Notes: generated from the sequence alone by a model not told the origin. A stretch of DNA of 64,000 nucleotides from CAWJNF01 sp963844235 (GCA_963844235.1 CAWJNF010000008.1:1240001-1304000), one strand, 5' to 3'. Counted from the first letter of the stretch, positions 9,007-17,157 are shown. Numbers and translations are program-made.

Positions 9007-9930
9007 ATGCCGCTCGACCGGCACGTACAAGCCTTCCTCGCCCAGCTAGAGCTGGCCGGGGCTCCGAAGTACGGAGAGCAGCCGATCGACGAGCAGCGCG
9101 CCGCGATGCAGGCCAGCGCCCCGATGTTCTTCGGCGAAGCCGATCCGGTGCCGTTCGAGGACCGCACGGTGCCCGGAGACGTAGCTCCGATCGGCGTTCG
9201 CGTGTATCGCCCGGTCGAGCATCCTGCGCCGATTCTGGTCTGGTTCCACGGCGGCGGCTGGGTCCTCGGGAACGTGCACACGGTGCACGGCGTGTGTGCC
9301 GCGCTCGCGCGACGGTCGGGATGCGTGGTCGTTTCGGTCGACTACCGGCTCGCGCCGGAGCACCCCTTCCCCGCCGCCCTCGACGACGCCTGGGCGGTCG
9401 TGGACTGGCTCCGGGCGAACGCGGGGGAGATCGGCGGACTTCCCGACCAGCTCGCGCTCGGGGGTGACAGCGCGGGCGGGAACATCAGCGCGGTGATCGC
9501 CCGCCGCGCCCGCGACGCCTCCGTCGAGCTGAAGCTCCAGCTCCTCGTCTACCCCGTGTGCGACGCCGACCTCGAGACCGGCTCCTACGCGGAGTGCGCC
9601 AGCGGCTACTGGCTGACGCGCGAGGCGATGCAGTGGTTCTGGGAGCAGTACCTGCCCCGCGGCGACTGGCTGCAGCCCGACGCCTCGCCGCTCCGCGCCC
9701 CGGACCTCGCCTCCGTGGCTCCCGCCCACATCGTCACCGCGGAGTACGACGTCCTTCGCGACGAGGGAGAGGCGTACGGCCGGCGGCTCCAGGACGCCGG
9801 CGTTCCCACCGTGATCAGCCGCTACGACGGGATGATTCACGGCTTCTTCCGGCTGCCTGCGGTCGTGCCGCGAGCCGACGACGCGCTCTCAGAGGCGGCG
9901 TCCGCCCTCCGGCGGGCGTTCGATGGCTAG
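9007..9930 (+). CDS. Alpha/beta hydrolase of the hormone-sensitive-lipase family (esterase)
   Basis: 307 residues. The HSL-family oxyanion-hole motif WFHGGGWVLGN and the nucleophile elbow GGDSAGGN are both present. The acid is expected in TAEYDVLRDEGE and the histidine in YDGMIHGFFRL, in the usual order and spacing. The family hydrolyses short-chain carboxylic esters. It lies between the SDR and the SDR remnant on the plus strand, 48 bases after the small frame at 8869. The context suggests ester cleavage coupled to oxidation of the released alcohol, which is inference. Confidence 0.9.
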   Translation: MPLDRHVQAFLAQLELAGAPKYGEQPIDEQRAAMQASAPMFFGEADPVPFEDRTVPGDVAPIGVRVYRPVEHPAPILVWFHGGGWVLGNVHTVHGVCAALARRSGCVVVSVDYRLAPEHPFPAALDDAWAVVDWLRANAGEIGGLPDQLALGGDSAGGNISAVIARRARDASVELKLQLLVYPVCDADLETGSYAECASGYWLTREAMQWFWEQYLPRGDWLQPDASPLRAPDLASVAPAHIVTAEYDVLRDEGEAYGRRLQDAGVPTVISRYDGMIHGFFRLPAVVPRADDALSEAASALRRAFDG

Positions 9931-9933
9931 GCG

Positions 9934-10266
9934 ATGAGCACGACTCGGTTCGTAGGACGGCGCGCTCGTCACGGGCGCCGGCGCGGGCTTCGGAAAGGCA
10001 ACCGCCTACGGCATCCGGATCGACTGCGTGAGCCCCGGCCCCGGGACACGCAGGGGTCGGTCGACCTCGTCGGTGAGGAGCTGATGGGGCACCACGGCAC
10101 GGCCGGGTTCGCCGGCGTCCGCTTGAAGCGGCTCGCCGGCGTGGACGACATCGCCGAGGCGTTCCTCTACCTCGCCTCGGACGCCGCCTCCTTCGTGACC
10201 GGCCACAACCTTTCCGTCGACGGAGAGCCTACGGTTTCGCTACCAGGACCCGAGCAAGGGCCCTGA
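9934..10266 (+). pseudogene. SDR remnant with a large internal deletion
   Basis: An SDR that has lost its middle. Around 9958-10015 the sequence encodes ALVTGAGAGFGKATAY, the N-terminal cofactor loop, and runs directly into GIRIDCVSPGP, which belongs some 130 residues later in intact paralogues. A frame change follows, and the C-terminal part then reads TQGSVDLVGEELM, DDIAEAFLYLASDAASFVTG and HNLSVDG. The catalytic Ser-Tyr-Lys segment is absent, so it cannot be an active dehydrogenase. It descends from the same family as the SDRs at 8099 and 27166, probably by local duplication and decay. Confidence 0.8.
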
Positions 10267-10306
10267 CTGGACTATTCCAGCCCATCACCACCCGAGGAGG
10301 ACACGC

Positions 10307-10690
10307 GTGATCAAGGCGATCGGCACTGCCTACAAGCGGGACGACTTCACCACCCGCGAGTTCTTCGACTACTGGCGCGACGTGCATGCGCCGATCTCGG
10401 CGAAGGCGCCCGGGATCCGCGGTTACGTCGTCACCGAGGTGATTCGCAAGCTCCAGGGTGACGTCGAGGCCGACGGCTTCGTCTCGCAGTGGTTCGACGA
10501 TGAGCATGCGCTCGAGGCGGCGGAGGCCTCCCCCGAGGTCGCCGCGGCATGGGACGACGTCCCCAATTACGCGAAGACGACGGGCACGTTCTGGGTCACG
10601 AAGGAGCACGTGTACATCCCGCCGCCCATCGTCGGCCCGGGCACGCTGAGCCGCCAGGCCTGGCTCGCGCACGACCTCGGGGGAAAGTGA
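10307..10690 (+). CDS. EthD-like ferredoxin-fold protein, copy 1
   Basis: 127 residues starting at GTG 10307, with a strong ribosome binding site GAGGAGG at 10294-10300. TAYKRDDFTTREFFDYWRDV and HAPISAKAPGIRGYVVTEV match the EthD dimeric alpha/beta-barrel family. That family includes accessory proteins of ether degradation, small-molecule isomerases and decarboxylases. The C-terminal TFWVTKEHVYIPPP is shared with the following gene, so the pair arose by tandem duplication. The gap to the second copy is 4 bases. An enzymatic or product-handling role in the local catabolic pathway is likely but unspecified. Confidence 0.85.
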   Translation: MIKAIGTAYKRDDFTTREFFDYWRDVHAPISAKAPGIRGYVVTEVIRKLQGDVEADGFVSQWFDDEHALEAAEASPEVAAAWDDVPNYAKTTGTFWVTKEHVYIPPPIVGPGTLSRQAWLAHDLGGK

Positions 10691-10694
10691 CCCC

Positions 10695-11066
10695 ATGGTC
10701 AAGCTGATCGGAACGGCGTACAAGCGGGACGACTTCACGACGGAGGAGTTCTTCCGCTACTGGCGCGACGTCCACGCGCCCATCACGGCGAAAGCGCCGG
10801 GGATCCGCGGCTACGTCGTCTCGGAGGTCGTCCGCAAGTACGAGGGCGGCGAGCTCGACGCGGATGCGTTCGTCGAGATCTGGTGGGACGACGAGCAGGC
10901 GCTCGACGAGGCCATGGCCTCTCCGGAGGAGCAGGCCGCCTGGGCGGACGTCGCCAACTACGCGAAGCTGACGGGCACGTTCTGGGTCACGAAGGAGCAC
11001 GTCTACATCCCGCAGCCGATCACCGGGCCGGGCTCGCTGAGCAGTCAGGCCTGGATCGCCGCGTAG
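10695..11066 (+). CDS. EthD-like ferredoxin-fold protein, copy 2
   Basis: 123 residues, clearly homologous to copy 1 over its whole length. It has the same GTAYKRDDFTTEEFFRYWRD opening, HAPITAKAPGIRGYVV core and TFWVTKEHVYIPQPITGPG end. ATG 10695 follows the stop of copy 1 by four bases. The two proteins may form a heterodimer, as dimeric alpha/beta-barrel proteins usually work as dimers; this is inference. A REP-like palindrome lies just after the stop, between this gene and the convergent peptidase. Confidence 0.85.
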   Translation: MVKLIGTAYKRDDFTTEEFFRYWRDVHAPITAKAPGIRGYVVSEVVRKYEGGELDADAFVEIWWDDEQALDEAMASPEEQAAWADVANYAKLTGTFWVTKEHVYIPQPITGPGSLSSQAWIAA

Positions 11067-11090
11067 GGTCGGCTTCCACACCGGCCGACC

Positions 11091-11109
11091 GGCCGGATGA
11101 GATCCGGCC
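11091..11109. repeat. REP-like palindrome / probable bidirectional terminator
   Basis: GGCCGGAT-GAG-ATCCGGCC has 8-base perfect arms and a 3-base loop and is followed by CCTAC. It sits in the 44-base gap between the convergent EthD and M20 genes, so it may end transcription from both sides. It belongs to the same family as the palindrome at 13554 and the tandem block at 30234. Confidence 0.65.
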
Positions 11110-11110
11110 C

Positions 11111-12346
11111 CTACGGATTCTCGGAGCCGATATAGCGCCAGGCGGCGAGGGCATACATCCTCGCCGCCTGGCCGATGCTGCGCACCGGCACGGACTCGTT
11201 GGGGCTGTGCGCACGCGGCAGGTACCCGGGGCCGAAGGCGGCGACGCTCGGGATGCCGGCCGCGCCCTGGACGTAGGCCGCGTCCGTCGCGCCCGGGAAC
11301 GCGGCGAGCTCGGGCTGCTCGTCCAGCACATCGGCAGCGGCGCTCTGGACGGCGCGCACGACGGGCTCGTCCGGGCCGATCTCGGTGGCGGGGATGTACG
11401 CCTCGAAGACGAGCTCCGCGTCGAGCTCCGGGTCATCGGCCCTGGCCCGCTCGAGAAACGCCTCGACGTCGGCCTGGATCTGCTCGCCGCTCATGCCCGG
11501 CAGCGTCCGGATGTCGCACGCGAACTCGGCCTCGCCCGGGTAGACGCCGTAGAAGACGCCCGCGCTCGCCATCACGCCGACGTTCACCGTCGGCCCGAGC
11601 CCGCCGAGAGGATGAGGGTCGTAGGTGAGCGCGTCCCGGAGCTCGCCGTGCATCCGCTGGACGAGCCGCGACATGGTCACCGTCGCGTTGACCGCCGGAA
11701 AGCGATCGGAGATGGACGAGTGCATCTGCGTCCCGCGGACCCGCACCCTGAACAGCGCCGCGCCCCGTGAGACGAGATCGATCGCCTCCCACTCGCGCAC
11801 GACGCCGCAGGGCTCGCCGATGACCGCCGCGTCCGCCTGGAGCAGCCCGGACTCGGCGAGCCACCGGGTGCCCTGATGGGACCCGGCCTCCTCGTCGGCG
11901 ACGAGCGCGAGCGCGAGGCGCCCGGCCGGAAGCCCGGCGGCGCCGACGGCCCCGGCCGCGTAGACCATGGCCGCCACGGCCGCCTTCATGTCGCCGGAGC
12001 CGAGGCCGTACAGCTCGCCGTCCTCGATGACGGGATCCCACGGATCGATGCGCCAGGCCTCGAGATCGCCCGGCGGCTTCGTGTCGAGGTGGCCGCACAG
12101 CATCAGCGTCCGCCCCGGCTGCGAGCCGGACACGCCGGCGAGGACGTTCGGCCGTTCCTCGACGGCGGCGAGCTCCTGCACGTCCGCGACCCCGAGCCCC
12201 TGTAGACGCTCGCGTACGAGCGCAGCGACGGCGCGCTCGTCTCCCGGCGGGTTCACGCTCGGCGTCGCGACGAGCGCGCGGGTGAACTCGACGAGCTCGC
12301 TCTCGCGCTCGTCGAGGAAGGCGAGCAGTTCGGCTTCGGCGCTCAT
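11111..12346 (-). CDS. M20-family metallopeptidase / deacylase (ArgE/DapE type)
   Basis: 411 residues, normal for the family. Metal-binding motifs appear in order: GHLDTKPPGD, GLGSGDMKAA, DEEAGS with the general-base Glu, IGEPCG, and the late His in RAHSPNES. A dimerisation (lid) insertion lies between them. ATG 12344-12346 overlaps the aminotransferase stop as ATGA. The family removes acyl groups from amines or cleaves dipeptides. Paired with an aminotransferase it could release and then transaminate an amino acid. Placement after the E1 operon suggests it belongs to the same pathway, which is not shown by sequence alone. Confidence 0.88.
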   Translation of the reverse strand: MSAEAELLAFLDERESELVEFTRALVATPSVNPPGDERAVAALVRERLQGLGVADVQELAAVEERPNVLAGVSGSQPGRTLMLCGHLDTKPPGDLEAWRIDPWDPVIEDGELYGLGSGDMKAAVAAMVYAAGAVGAAGLPAGRLALALVADEEAGSHQGTRWLAESGLLQADAAVIGEPCGVVREWEAIDLVSRGAALFRVRVRGTQMHSSISDRFPAVNATVTMSRLVQRMHGELRDALTYDPHPLGGLGPTVNVGVMASAGVFYGVYPGEAEFACDIRTLPGMSGEQIQADVEAFLERARADDPELDAELVFEAYIPATEIGPDEPVVRAVQSAAADVLDEQPELAAFPGATDAAYVQGAAGIPSVAAFGPGYLPRAHSPNESVPVRSIGQAARMYALAAWRYIGSENP

Positions 12347-13512
12347 GCGCTGGACGTCGCGAGCGCGCGCACGGCGTCGCTGAGCCGCCCGAGGCCCTCC
12401 TCGATCACGTCCGGCTCCTCCGCCAGCGACACGCGGACGAGGCCCTGCCCGCCGGGGCCGAAGACCTCGCCCGGAGCCACCGCCACCCCCCACTCCGCCA
12501 GCAGCCGCAGCGTGAACTCGAGCGACGGCAGGCCCGCCTCCGACACGTCGATCAGCATGTAGAACGTTCCCTGGGTCCGGAACGCGCGCAGCCCGCGCTC
12601 CTGCACGAGCTCCCAGGCCCGGTCGCGGCGCACGCGGTAGGCGTCGCGCATCTCGGCGACCACGTCCTGCGGGCCCGAGAGCGCCGCTTCGGCAGCCTTC
12701 TGCGAGACGGCGCTCGGGCAGGAAACCTCCGGCTCCTGCAGCTTGCGCAGGACGTCCGCCAGCTCGCCCGAGGCGACGGCGTACCCGAGCCGCCAACCCG
12801 TCATCGCGTAGATCTTCGAGAAGCTGTAGACGGAGACGACGCGGCCGGCCTCGTCGAAGCGGGCGGCGGCGACGTGCTCGCGATCCTCGTCCAGCACCAT
12901 CTCGTCGTAGACGTCGTCCGCGATCAGGTAGACGTCGTGCTCGTCGGCGAGACGCACGAGCGCCTCGACGAGCTCACCGGGGAAGACGGCCCCGGTCGGG
13001 TTCCCCGGCGTGTTCGCGAAGATCGCCTTCGTCCTCGGCGTGACGAGCGAGCGAAGCTCGTCGAGGTCGGGCAGGAAGCCGTCGTCCCGGCGCAGCTCGT
13101 AGAAGACCGGAACGCCGCCGAGGAGAGTGACCATCTCGTCCATGTTCGGGAATCCCGGCGTCGGCAGGAGAACCTCGTCTCCGGGCGACAGCAGCGCCAG
13201 GTAGATGGAGAAGAGCGCGTTCATGCCGCCCGGCGTCACGACGATCTGATCGGGCTCCGGGGAGTAGCCGTCGACCCGCCGGAGGCGCTCGGCGATGAGC
13301 TCTCGCAGGCTCTGGAAGCCGCCGTTCGGGGTGTAGCGCGTGTAGCCCGCGCGGGCGGCGGCGAACGCCGCGTCGATCACGTGCTCCGGCGTGGGAAAGC
13401 TCGGCTCGCCGATCTCGAGCCTGATGGCGTCCGGCATCCGGTTGGCGAGGTCGAAGACCTCGCGGATCGTGGAGCGCCTGGCCGCGACGGCCCGGGGAGC
13501 GAGCGGCTTCAC
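12343..13512 (-). CDS. PLP-dependent aminotransferase class I
   Basis: 389 residues from GTG 13512. NTPGNPTGAVFPGE is the conserved Asn-Pro-Thr-Gly loop, the PLP-phenol-binding Asp is in LIADDVYDEM, and the Schiff-base lysine is Lys233 in YSFSKIYAMTGWRLGYAV. The C-terminal substrate Arg is probably in GLVRVSLAE. It is intact, unlike the paralogue at 3015-4224, with which it shares layout but only moderate identity. It lies 84 bases downstream of the split-barrel gene, with a palindrome in the gap, and is coupled to the M20 gene by ATGA. Confidence 0.9.
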   Translation of the reverse strand: MKPLAPRAVAARRSTIREVFDLANRMPDAIRLEIGEPSFPTPEHVIDAAFAAARAGYTRYTPNGGFQSLRELIAERLRRVDGYSPEPDQIVVTPGGMNALFSIYLALLSPGDEVLLPTPGFPNMDEMVTLLGGVPVFYELRRDDGFLPDLDELRSLVTPRTKAIFANTPGNPTGAVFPGELVEALVRLADEHDVYLIADDVYDEMVLDEDREHVAAARFDEAGRVVSVYSFSKIYAMTGWRLGYAVASGELADVLRKLQEPEVSCPSAVSQKAAEAALSGPQDVVAEMRDAYRVRRDRAWELVQERGLRAFRTQGTFYMLIDVSEAGLPSLEFTLRLLAEWGVAVAPGEVFGPGGQGLVRVSLAEEPDVIEEGLGRLSDAVRALATSSA

Positions 13513-13553
13513 GGCCGGCGCTCCTCCTTGCGCCGGGCGATGCCGCGCTCCGC

Positions 13554-13573
13554 GGGCCGGACATGTCCGGCCC
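13554..13573. repeat. REP-like 20-base palindrome
   Basis: GGGCCGGACATGTCCGGCCC is a perfect palindrome followed by CCTAC. It shares the GGCCGGA/TCCGGCC arms and CCCCTAC tail with the palindromes at 11091 and 30234. It lies in the gap between two minus-strand genes and could form a hairpin in the transcript. Confidence 0.6.
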
Positions 13574-13595
13574 CTACTCCTGCTCTATCCATGCA

Positions 13596-14171
13596 CTACT
13601 CAGCTGCTGCCTTCGCCTCGAGGTCGGGCCGCTGCCCGGGGTCGAAGTAGCGCCGGTGCCAGTCCACGCCCTGGAACGTCGTGAGCTTGCCGTCACGCGG
13701 GGTCATCTTCACGAGGTAGCGCTCCCAGCCGTAGGAACGCGAGAGCGCGGCCGGCCCGTCGGGCCCGACGTACTTGAGCGCCATGCGATTGGCGACCTCG
13801 ACCCATTGCGAGCCCTCCGCGACGCAGGGGCCCTCGACGACCTCGGCGACGCACTGCGCGAGCACCTTTCGGTTGCCGCCGTCGGGCGGGATCTCCTTCT
13901 CCTCGATGCAGATCGCGCAGCGAGGCTCTCGCTGCAGGTCGTGCACCCATTCGGAGCGCTTGCGGCCGACGGCCCAGAAGGCCTCGTCTTCCCAGACATA
14001 CCAGACCGGAACCACGGTTGGCCACCCGTCGGGCTTGAGGGCGGCGATCTTGATGAGCCACTTGCCGGCCAGGAACTCCTCGAGCTCGTCGCCCGCCAGC
14101 GGCCCCGACTTCGAGGCGTCGTACCACTTGCGTTTCTCGATCGCCTCCTGGGTCTCTCGCTCGATCTCCAT
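13596..14171 (-). CDS. Pyridoxamine 5'-phosphate oxidase-like split-barrel protein
   Basis: 191 residues. The ATG at 14169-14171 is preferred over a GTG two codons upstream because AGGAGG lies just before it at the correct distance and would otherwise overlap the start. Features match the paralogue at 4232: LIKIAALKPDGWPTVVPVWY, AFWAVGRKRSEWVHDLQREPR and QWVEVANRMALKYVGPDGPA. It begins two bases after the E1 beta stop, so it is the last gene of the SDR-E1-E1 operon. FMN- or F420-dependent redox activity or cofactor binding is the family role. The recurrence of these proteins in both catabolic operons suggests a shared step. Confidence 0.82.
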   Translation of the reverse strand: MEIERETQEAIEKRKWYDASKSGPLAGDELEEFLAGKWLIKIAALKPDGWPTVVPVWYVWEDEAFWAVGRKRSEWVHDLQREPRCAICIEEKEIPPDGGNRKVLAQCVAEVVEGPCVAEGSQWVEVANRMALKYVGPDGPAALSRSYGWERYLVKMTPRDGKLTTFQGVDWHRRYFDPGQRPDLEAKAAAE

Positions 14172-14173
14172 GC

Positions 14174-15190
14174 TCACCTCCTGGTCCTAGTGCTGGTCGC
14201 GGCCGTCCCCGCCCGCTCGACGACGGACCGGACGGCGCTGACAATCTCCTCCTTCTGCGGCACCACGGCGCGCTCGAGCGGTGGACTGAACGGGATGTGC
14301 GCCGTTCGCGCACCGACGCGTGCGACCGGCGCCTCCAGCTCGTCGAACAGCTCCTCGGTGATGCGCGCGGCCACCTCCGCGCCGAAGCCGCCGGCCGTCC
14401 ACGCCTCGTGGCAGACGACGGCGCGGCGCGTCTTCGCGACAGACGCGAGCACCGTCTCGAGATCGAGCGGGACGAGGCTGCGCAGGTCGACGAGCTCGAC
14501 GTCGATCCCCGCCTCGGCCAGCTCCTCGCAGGCCTGCTCGGCGTGACGCGCCATGATCGAGTAGGCGATGACCGTGACGTCCGAGCCCGGCCGCCGGACG
14601 ATCGCCTGCCCGAGCGGGACCTCGTGGATGCCCTCCGGAACCGACCCGCGAGTCGAGCCGATCTTCTTGTTCTCGAGGTAGATCACCGGGTCGTCGTCGG
14701 CGATCGCCGCCGCCAGCAACCCCTTCGCGTCCGCGGGCGTCGACGGCGCGACGACCTTCAGGCCCGGCACATGCGCGAAGATCGCCTCGAAGCTCTCCGA
14801 GTGCTGGGCGGCCGAGGAGCGCAGCGTGCCGTCGGAGGCGCGCAGCACCATCGGGACGCTCACCTGGCCACCGAACATGTAGCGGAGCTTGGCGGCCTGG
14901 TTGACGATCTCGTCCATGGCGCCCATCGTGAACTCGACGAAGCTGATCGAGCCGATCGGTCGCAGGCCCGTCAGGGCGGCGCCGACGCACGCGGACACGA
15001 TCTGCGCTTCCGAGATCGGCATGTCGATCACCCGCTCGGGCCCGAACTCGTCCAGCAAGCCGCGGAACTGGCCGAAGCTCCCGCCCCAGCCGATGTCTTC
15101 GCCCAGCACGATCACGCGGTCGTCTTCGCGCATTGCGAGCTGCATCGCGTCCAGCGTCGCCTGGCCGAAGCTAATCGGACGCTCGCTCAC
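14174..15190 (-). CDS. 2-oxoacid dehydrogenase E1 component, beta subunit
   Basis: 338 residues from GTG 15190. The transketolase-pyrimidine domain shows VIVLGEDIGWGGSFG with the conserved Glu that activates thiamine diphosphate, PISEAQIVSACVGAALTGLR and RSSAAQHSESFEAIFAHVPG. The C-terminal domain has VEVLVDLRSLVPLD-like features (DVELVDLRSLVPLD). It is typical of branched-chain 2-oxoacid, acetoin or pyruvate dehydrogenase E1 beta chains. It partners with E1 alpha upstream, separated by about 175 bases that contain a 13-base inverted repeat. No E2 acyltransferase or E3 gene is in the window; a separate lipoyl domain at 17843 may be the acyl carrier. Confidence 0.92.
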   Translation of the reverse strand: MSERPISFGQATLDAMQLAMREDDRVIVLGEDIGWGGSFGQFRGLLDEFGPERVIDMPISEAQIVSACVGAALTGLRPIGSISFVEFTMGAMDEIVNQAAKLRYMFGGQVSVPMVLRASDGTLRSSAAQHSESFEAIFAHVPGLKVVAPSTPADAKGLLAAAIADDDPVIYLENKKIGSTRGSVPEGIHEVPLGQAIVRRPGSDVTVIAYSIMARHAEQACEELAEAGIDVELVDLRSLVPLDLETVLASVAKTRRAVVCHEAWTAGGFGAEVAARITEELFDELEAPVARVGARTAHIPFSPPLERAVVPQKEEIVSAVRSVVERAGTAATSTRTRR

Positions 15191-15253
15191 GCGCGCCCCT
15201 CGCCGGCGATGACTCCCGCCCGGCGAAGCCGGGCTCCGCCATCGCCTGACGCC

Positions 15254-15320
15254 GGTCTGGGCACGGTGCCTTCCGGGCCCGTATTGCCCATACTGTGCCC
15301 TCCGGCCCCGTGCCCAGACC
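15254..15320. repeat. 13-base inverted repeat between E1 alpha and E1 beta
   Basis: GGTCTGGGCACGG (15254-15266) and CCGTGCCCAGACC (15308-15320) are perfect inverted copies around a 41-base centre. They lie in the gap between the two E1 subunit genes, which are otherwise expected to be cotranscribed. The structure could be an mRNA hairpin that sets the ratio of the subunits or a remnant of an inserted element. Confidence 0.6.
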
Positions 15321-15365
15321 GACGCCCGAGGAACACGCGTGCAGTCGATGGCAAGCGCCTCTGTT

Positions 15366-16331
15366 TCACGTGAAGACACCCTCGAGCGCCTCGGCCTCGT
15401 CCGGATACGGGCTCTCCTCGGCGAAGCGCTCCGCCTCGGCGACCTCGGCGCCGACGGCGTCCCAGACCTCGGCGCGTCCCGGCTCGTCCAGCACGCCTTC
15501 CGCGTCGAGAACGGCCTCGAGCCGGAGGATCGGGTCGAGCTCGCGCCAGCCCTCGACCTCCTCCTTCGTCCTGTACTCCTCCGCGTCGCCCACGAAATGG
15601 CCGCCGAAGCGGTACGTGCGGAGATGCAGGAAGGTCGGCCCCTCGCCGGAGCGGGCACGCTCGACCGCCGCCTCGGCCGCCTTGTGCACGGCGAGCGCGT
15701 CGTTTCCGTCCACCGTGATCCCCGGGATCCCGTAGCCGTCCGCTCGACGGGCCAGATCGTCGACCGCCGTCGTCCGGGCGATGGCCGTGTACTGCGCGTA
15801 CTGGTTGTTCTCGCAGACGTACACGACAGGCAACCCGCGCACTCCGGCGAAGTTGAGCGCCTCGTGGAAGCTCCCCTTGTTGACGCCGCCGTCGCCGAAG
15901 AAGGACACGGCCACCTGACCAGAGCCGCGGTAGGCGGCCGAGAGCGCCGCGCCGGCCGCGATGCCGCAGCCCGCGGCGACGATGCCGTTCGCGCCGAGCA
16001 TGCCGAGCGAGAAGTCCGCGACGTGCATCGAGCCGCCGCGGCCCCGGCACACGCCGGTGGCCTTTCCGTAGAGCTCGGCCATCAGCCGGTCGAGGCCGAC
16101 GCCCTTGGCGATCGCGTGGCCGTGCCCGCGGTGGGTCGACGTGATGTAGTCGTCGCGACGCAGCGCGGCGCAGACACCGGCGGCGACGGCCTCCTCGCCG
16201 ACGTAGACGTGGACGAAGCCGGGCAGCTTGCGGGCTAGGAAGAGCTCCTGCACGCGCTCCTCGAACAGGCGGATCCGCACCATCGTCCGGTGCAGGTCGA
16301 GCATCGTGTCGGCGGCAGGGAGCGCGGTCAC
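15366..16331 (-). CDS. 2-oxoacid dehydrogenase E1 component, alpha subunit
   Basis: 321 residues from GTG 16331, which overlaps the SDR stop as GTGA. The thiamine-diphosphate motif is GDGGVNKGSFHEALNFA, with GDG at residues 146-148. Also present are HRGHGHAIAKG, GRGGSMHVADFSLGMLGANG and VCENNQYAQYT, hallmarks of acetoin and branched-chain E1 alpha chains. The tail has TYRFGGHFVGDAEEYRTKEE, with the conserved phosphorylation-loop-like segment. Together with E1 beta it should decarboxylate a 2-oxo acid or diketone and pass the acyl group to a lipoyl domain. The substrate cannot be assigned. Confidence 0.92.
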   Translation of the reverse strand: MTALPAADTMLDLHRTMVRIRLFEERVQELFLARKLPGFVHVYVGEEAVAAGVCAALRRDDYITSTHRGHGHAIAKGVGLDRLMAELYGKATGVCRGRGGSMHVADFSLGMLGANGIVAAGCGIAAGAALSAAYRGSGQVAVSFFGDGGVNKGSFHEALNFAGVRGLPVVYVCENNQYAQYTAIARTTAVDDLARRADGYGIPGITVDGNDALAVHKAAEAAVERARSGEGPTFLHLRTYRFGGHFVGDAEEYRTKEEVEGWRELDPILRLEAVLDAEGVLDEPGRAEVWDAVGAEVAEAERFAEESPYPDEAEALEGVFT

Positions 16332-17101
16332 TGGGCCGTGTAGCCGCCGTCGACGGTGAGGATGTGCCCCGTGACCATCGCGGAGGAGTCGGAGGCGAGG
16401 AAGAGCGCGGGGCCCACGATCTCGTCGGGCTCGCCGAAGCGCCCGATCGGGATGCGCGCGAGCATGCCCGGGTAGAGATCGGGCTCCGCCGCGCGCTGCC
16501 GCGCGACCACGGCGGTCTCGAACACGCACGGAGCGAGGGCGTTGACCCGCACGCCGCGCGGCGCCCACTCGACCGCGAGCGTGCGCGTGAGCTGGACGAC
16601 GCCGCCCTTGCTCACCTGGTAGCCGAGACTGCCGGCGTACCCGACGAGCCCGCCGATCGACGCGATGTTCACGATCGAGCCGGCACCCGCCTCGAGCATG
16701 TGGCGCCCGACGCTCTGGCAGCAGTTGAGCGTGCCCGTGAGGTTCACAGCCAGCACCCGTTCCCAGAGCTCGGGCTCGTACTCGACGGCCGCGCCGCGCC
16801 CGCCGATGCCGGCGCTGTTGACGAGCACGTCGAGCCGCCCGTCCGGGGCCGCCTGCCGGGCACGCTCGACCATGGTCTCGACCCCGTCTCGATTCGCGAC
16901 GTCGACCGCCAGCGAGCACGACCTCGATTCGCCGATCGAGCTCACGACGTCGTCGAGGGCCGTCCCCGGGAGATCCACGGCGACGACAAAGGCGCCTGCG
17001 TCGGCGAAGCCGGCCGCGATCGCGCGGCCGAGCCCGCTCGCCGCTCCGGTGACGACGGCCACCCGCCCGGCCAGCGAGAAGAGCGCGAAGACGCCCTCCA
17101 T
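16328..17101 (-). CDS. Short-chain dehydrogenase/reductase
   Basis: 257 residues. ATG 17099-17101 is preferred over an upstream TTG because that frame would run through the inverted repeat and promoter. The cofactor motif is TGAASGLG, followed by NSAGIGGRG and the catalytic YQVSKGGV. The C-terminal MVTGHILTVDGGYTAQ is typical. It is the first gene of the minus-strand operon SDR, E1 alpha, E1 beta, split-barrel, and is divergent from the RraA-like gene with a 56-base gap that holds an inverted repeat and an operator. It may prepare the keto substrate of the E1 complex, which is inference. Confidence 0.9.
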   Translation of the reverse strand: MEGVFALFSLAGRVAVVTGAASGLGRAIAAGFADAGAFVVAVDLPGTALDDVVSSIGESRSCSLAVDVANRDGVETMVERARQAAPDGRLDVLVNSAGIGGRGAAVEYEPELWERVLAVNLTGTLNCCQSVGRHMLEAGAGSIVNIASIGGLVGYAGSLGYQVSKGGVVQLTRTLAVEWAPRGVRVNALAPCVFETAVVARQRAAEPDLYPGMLARIPIGRFGEPDEIVGPALFLASDSSAMVTGHILTVDGGYTAQ

Positions 17102-17130
17102 GCGGGTGGACTCTATACTCTCCACCCGCA
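17101..17130. promoter_or_regulatory. Perfect inverted repeat in the divergent promoter
   Basis: TGCGGGTGGA (17101-17110) and TCCACCCGCA (17121-17130) are perfect 10-base inverted arms around CTCTATACTC. The centre contains TATACT, a plausible -10 box for the rightward operon, immediately before the LacI-type site. It could be the operator of a second regulator or a transcript hairpin. Confidence 0.55.
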
Positions 17131-17146
17131 AGAGAATCGTTTTTCC
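17131..17146. promoter_or_regulatory. LacI-family operator upstream of the RraA-like gene
   Basis: AGAGAATCGTTTTTCC, centred on CG, is identical over all 16 bases to the site at 25299-25314 in front of the ABC importer. A near copy lies at 27988. It falls 12 bases before the ATG of the RraA-like gene and just downstream of the TATACT box, a position suited to repression. Confidence 0.7.
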
Positions 17147-17157
17147 TGGAGGCTCAC

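Noticed and set aside
15365..15377. GTTTCACGTGAAG palindrome at the E1 alpha end
   Set aside because: It overlaps the stop region of a gene rather than a promoter and differs from the LacI-type sites; a chance palindrome is sufficient.
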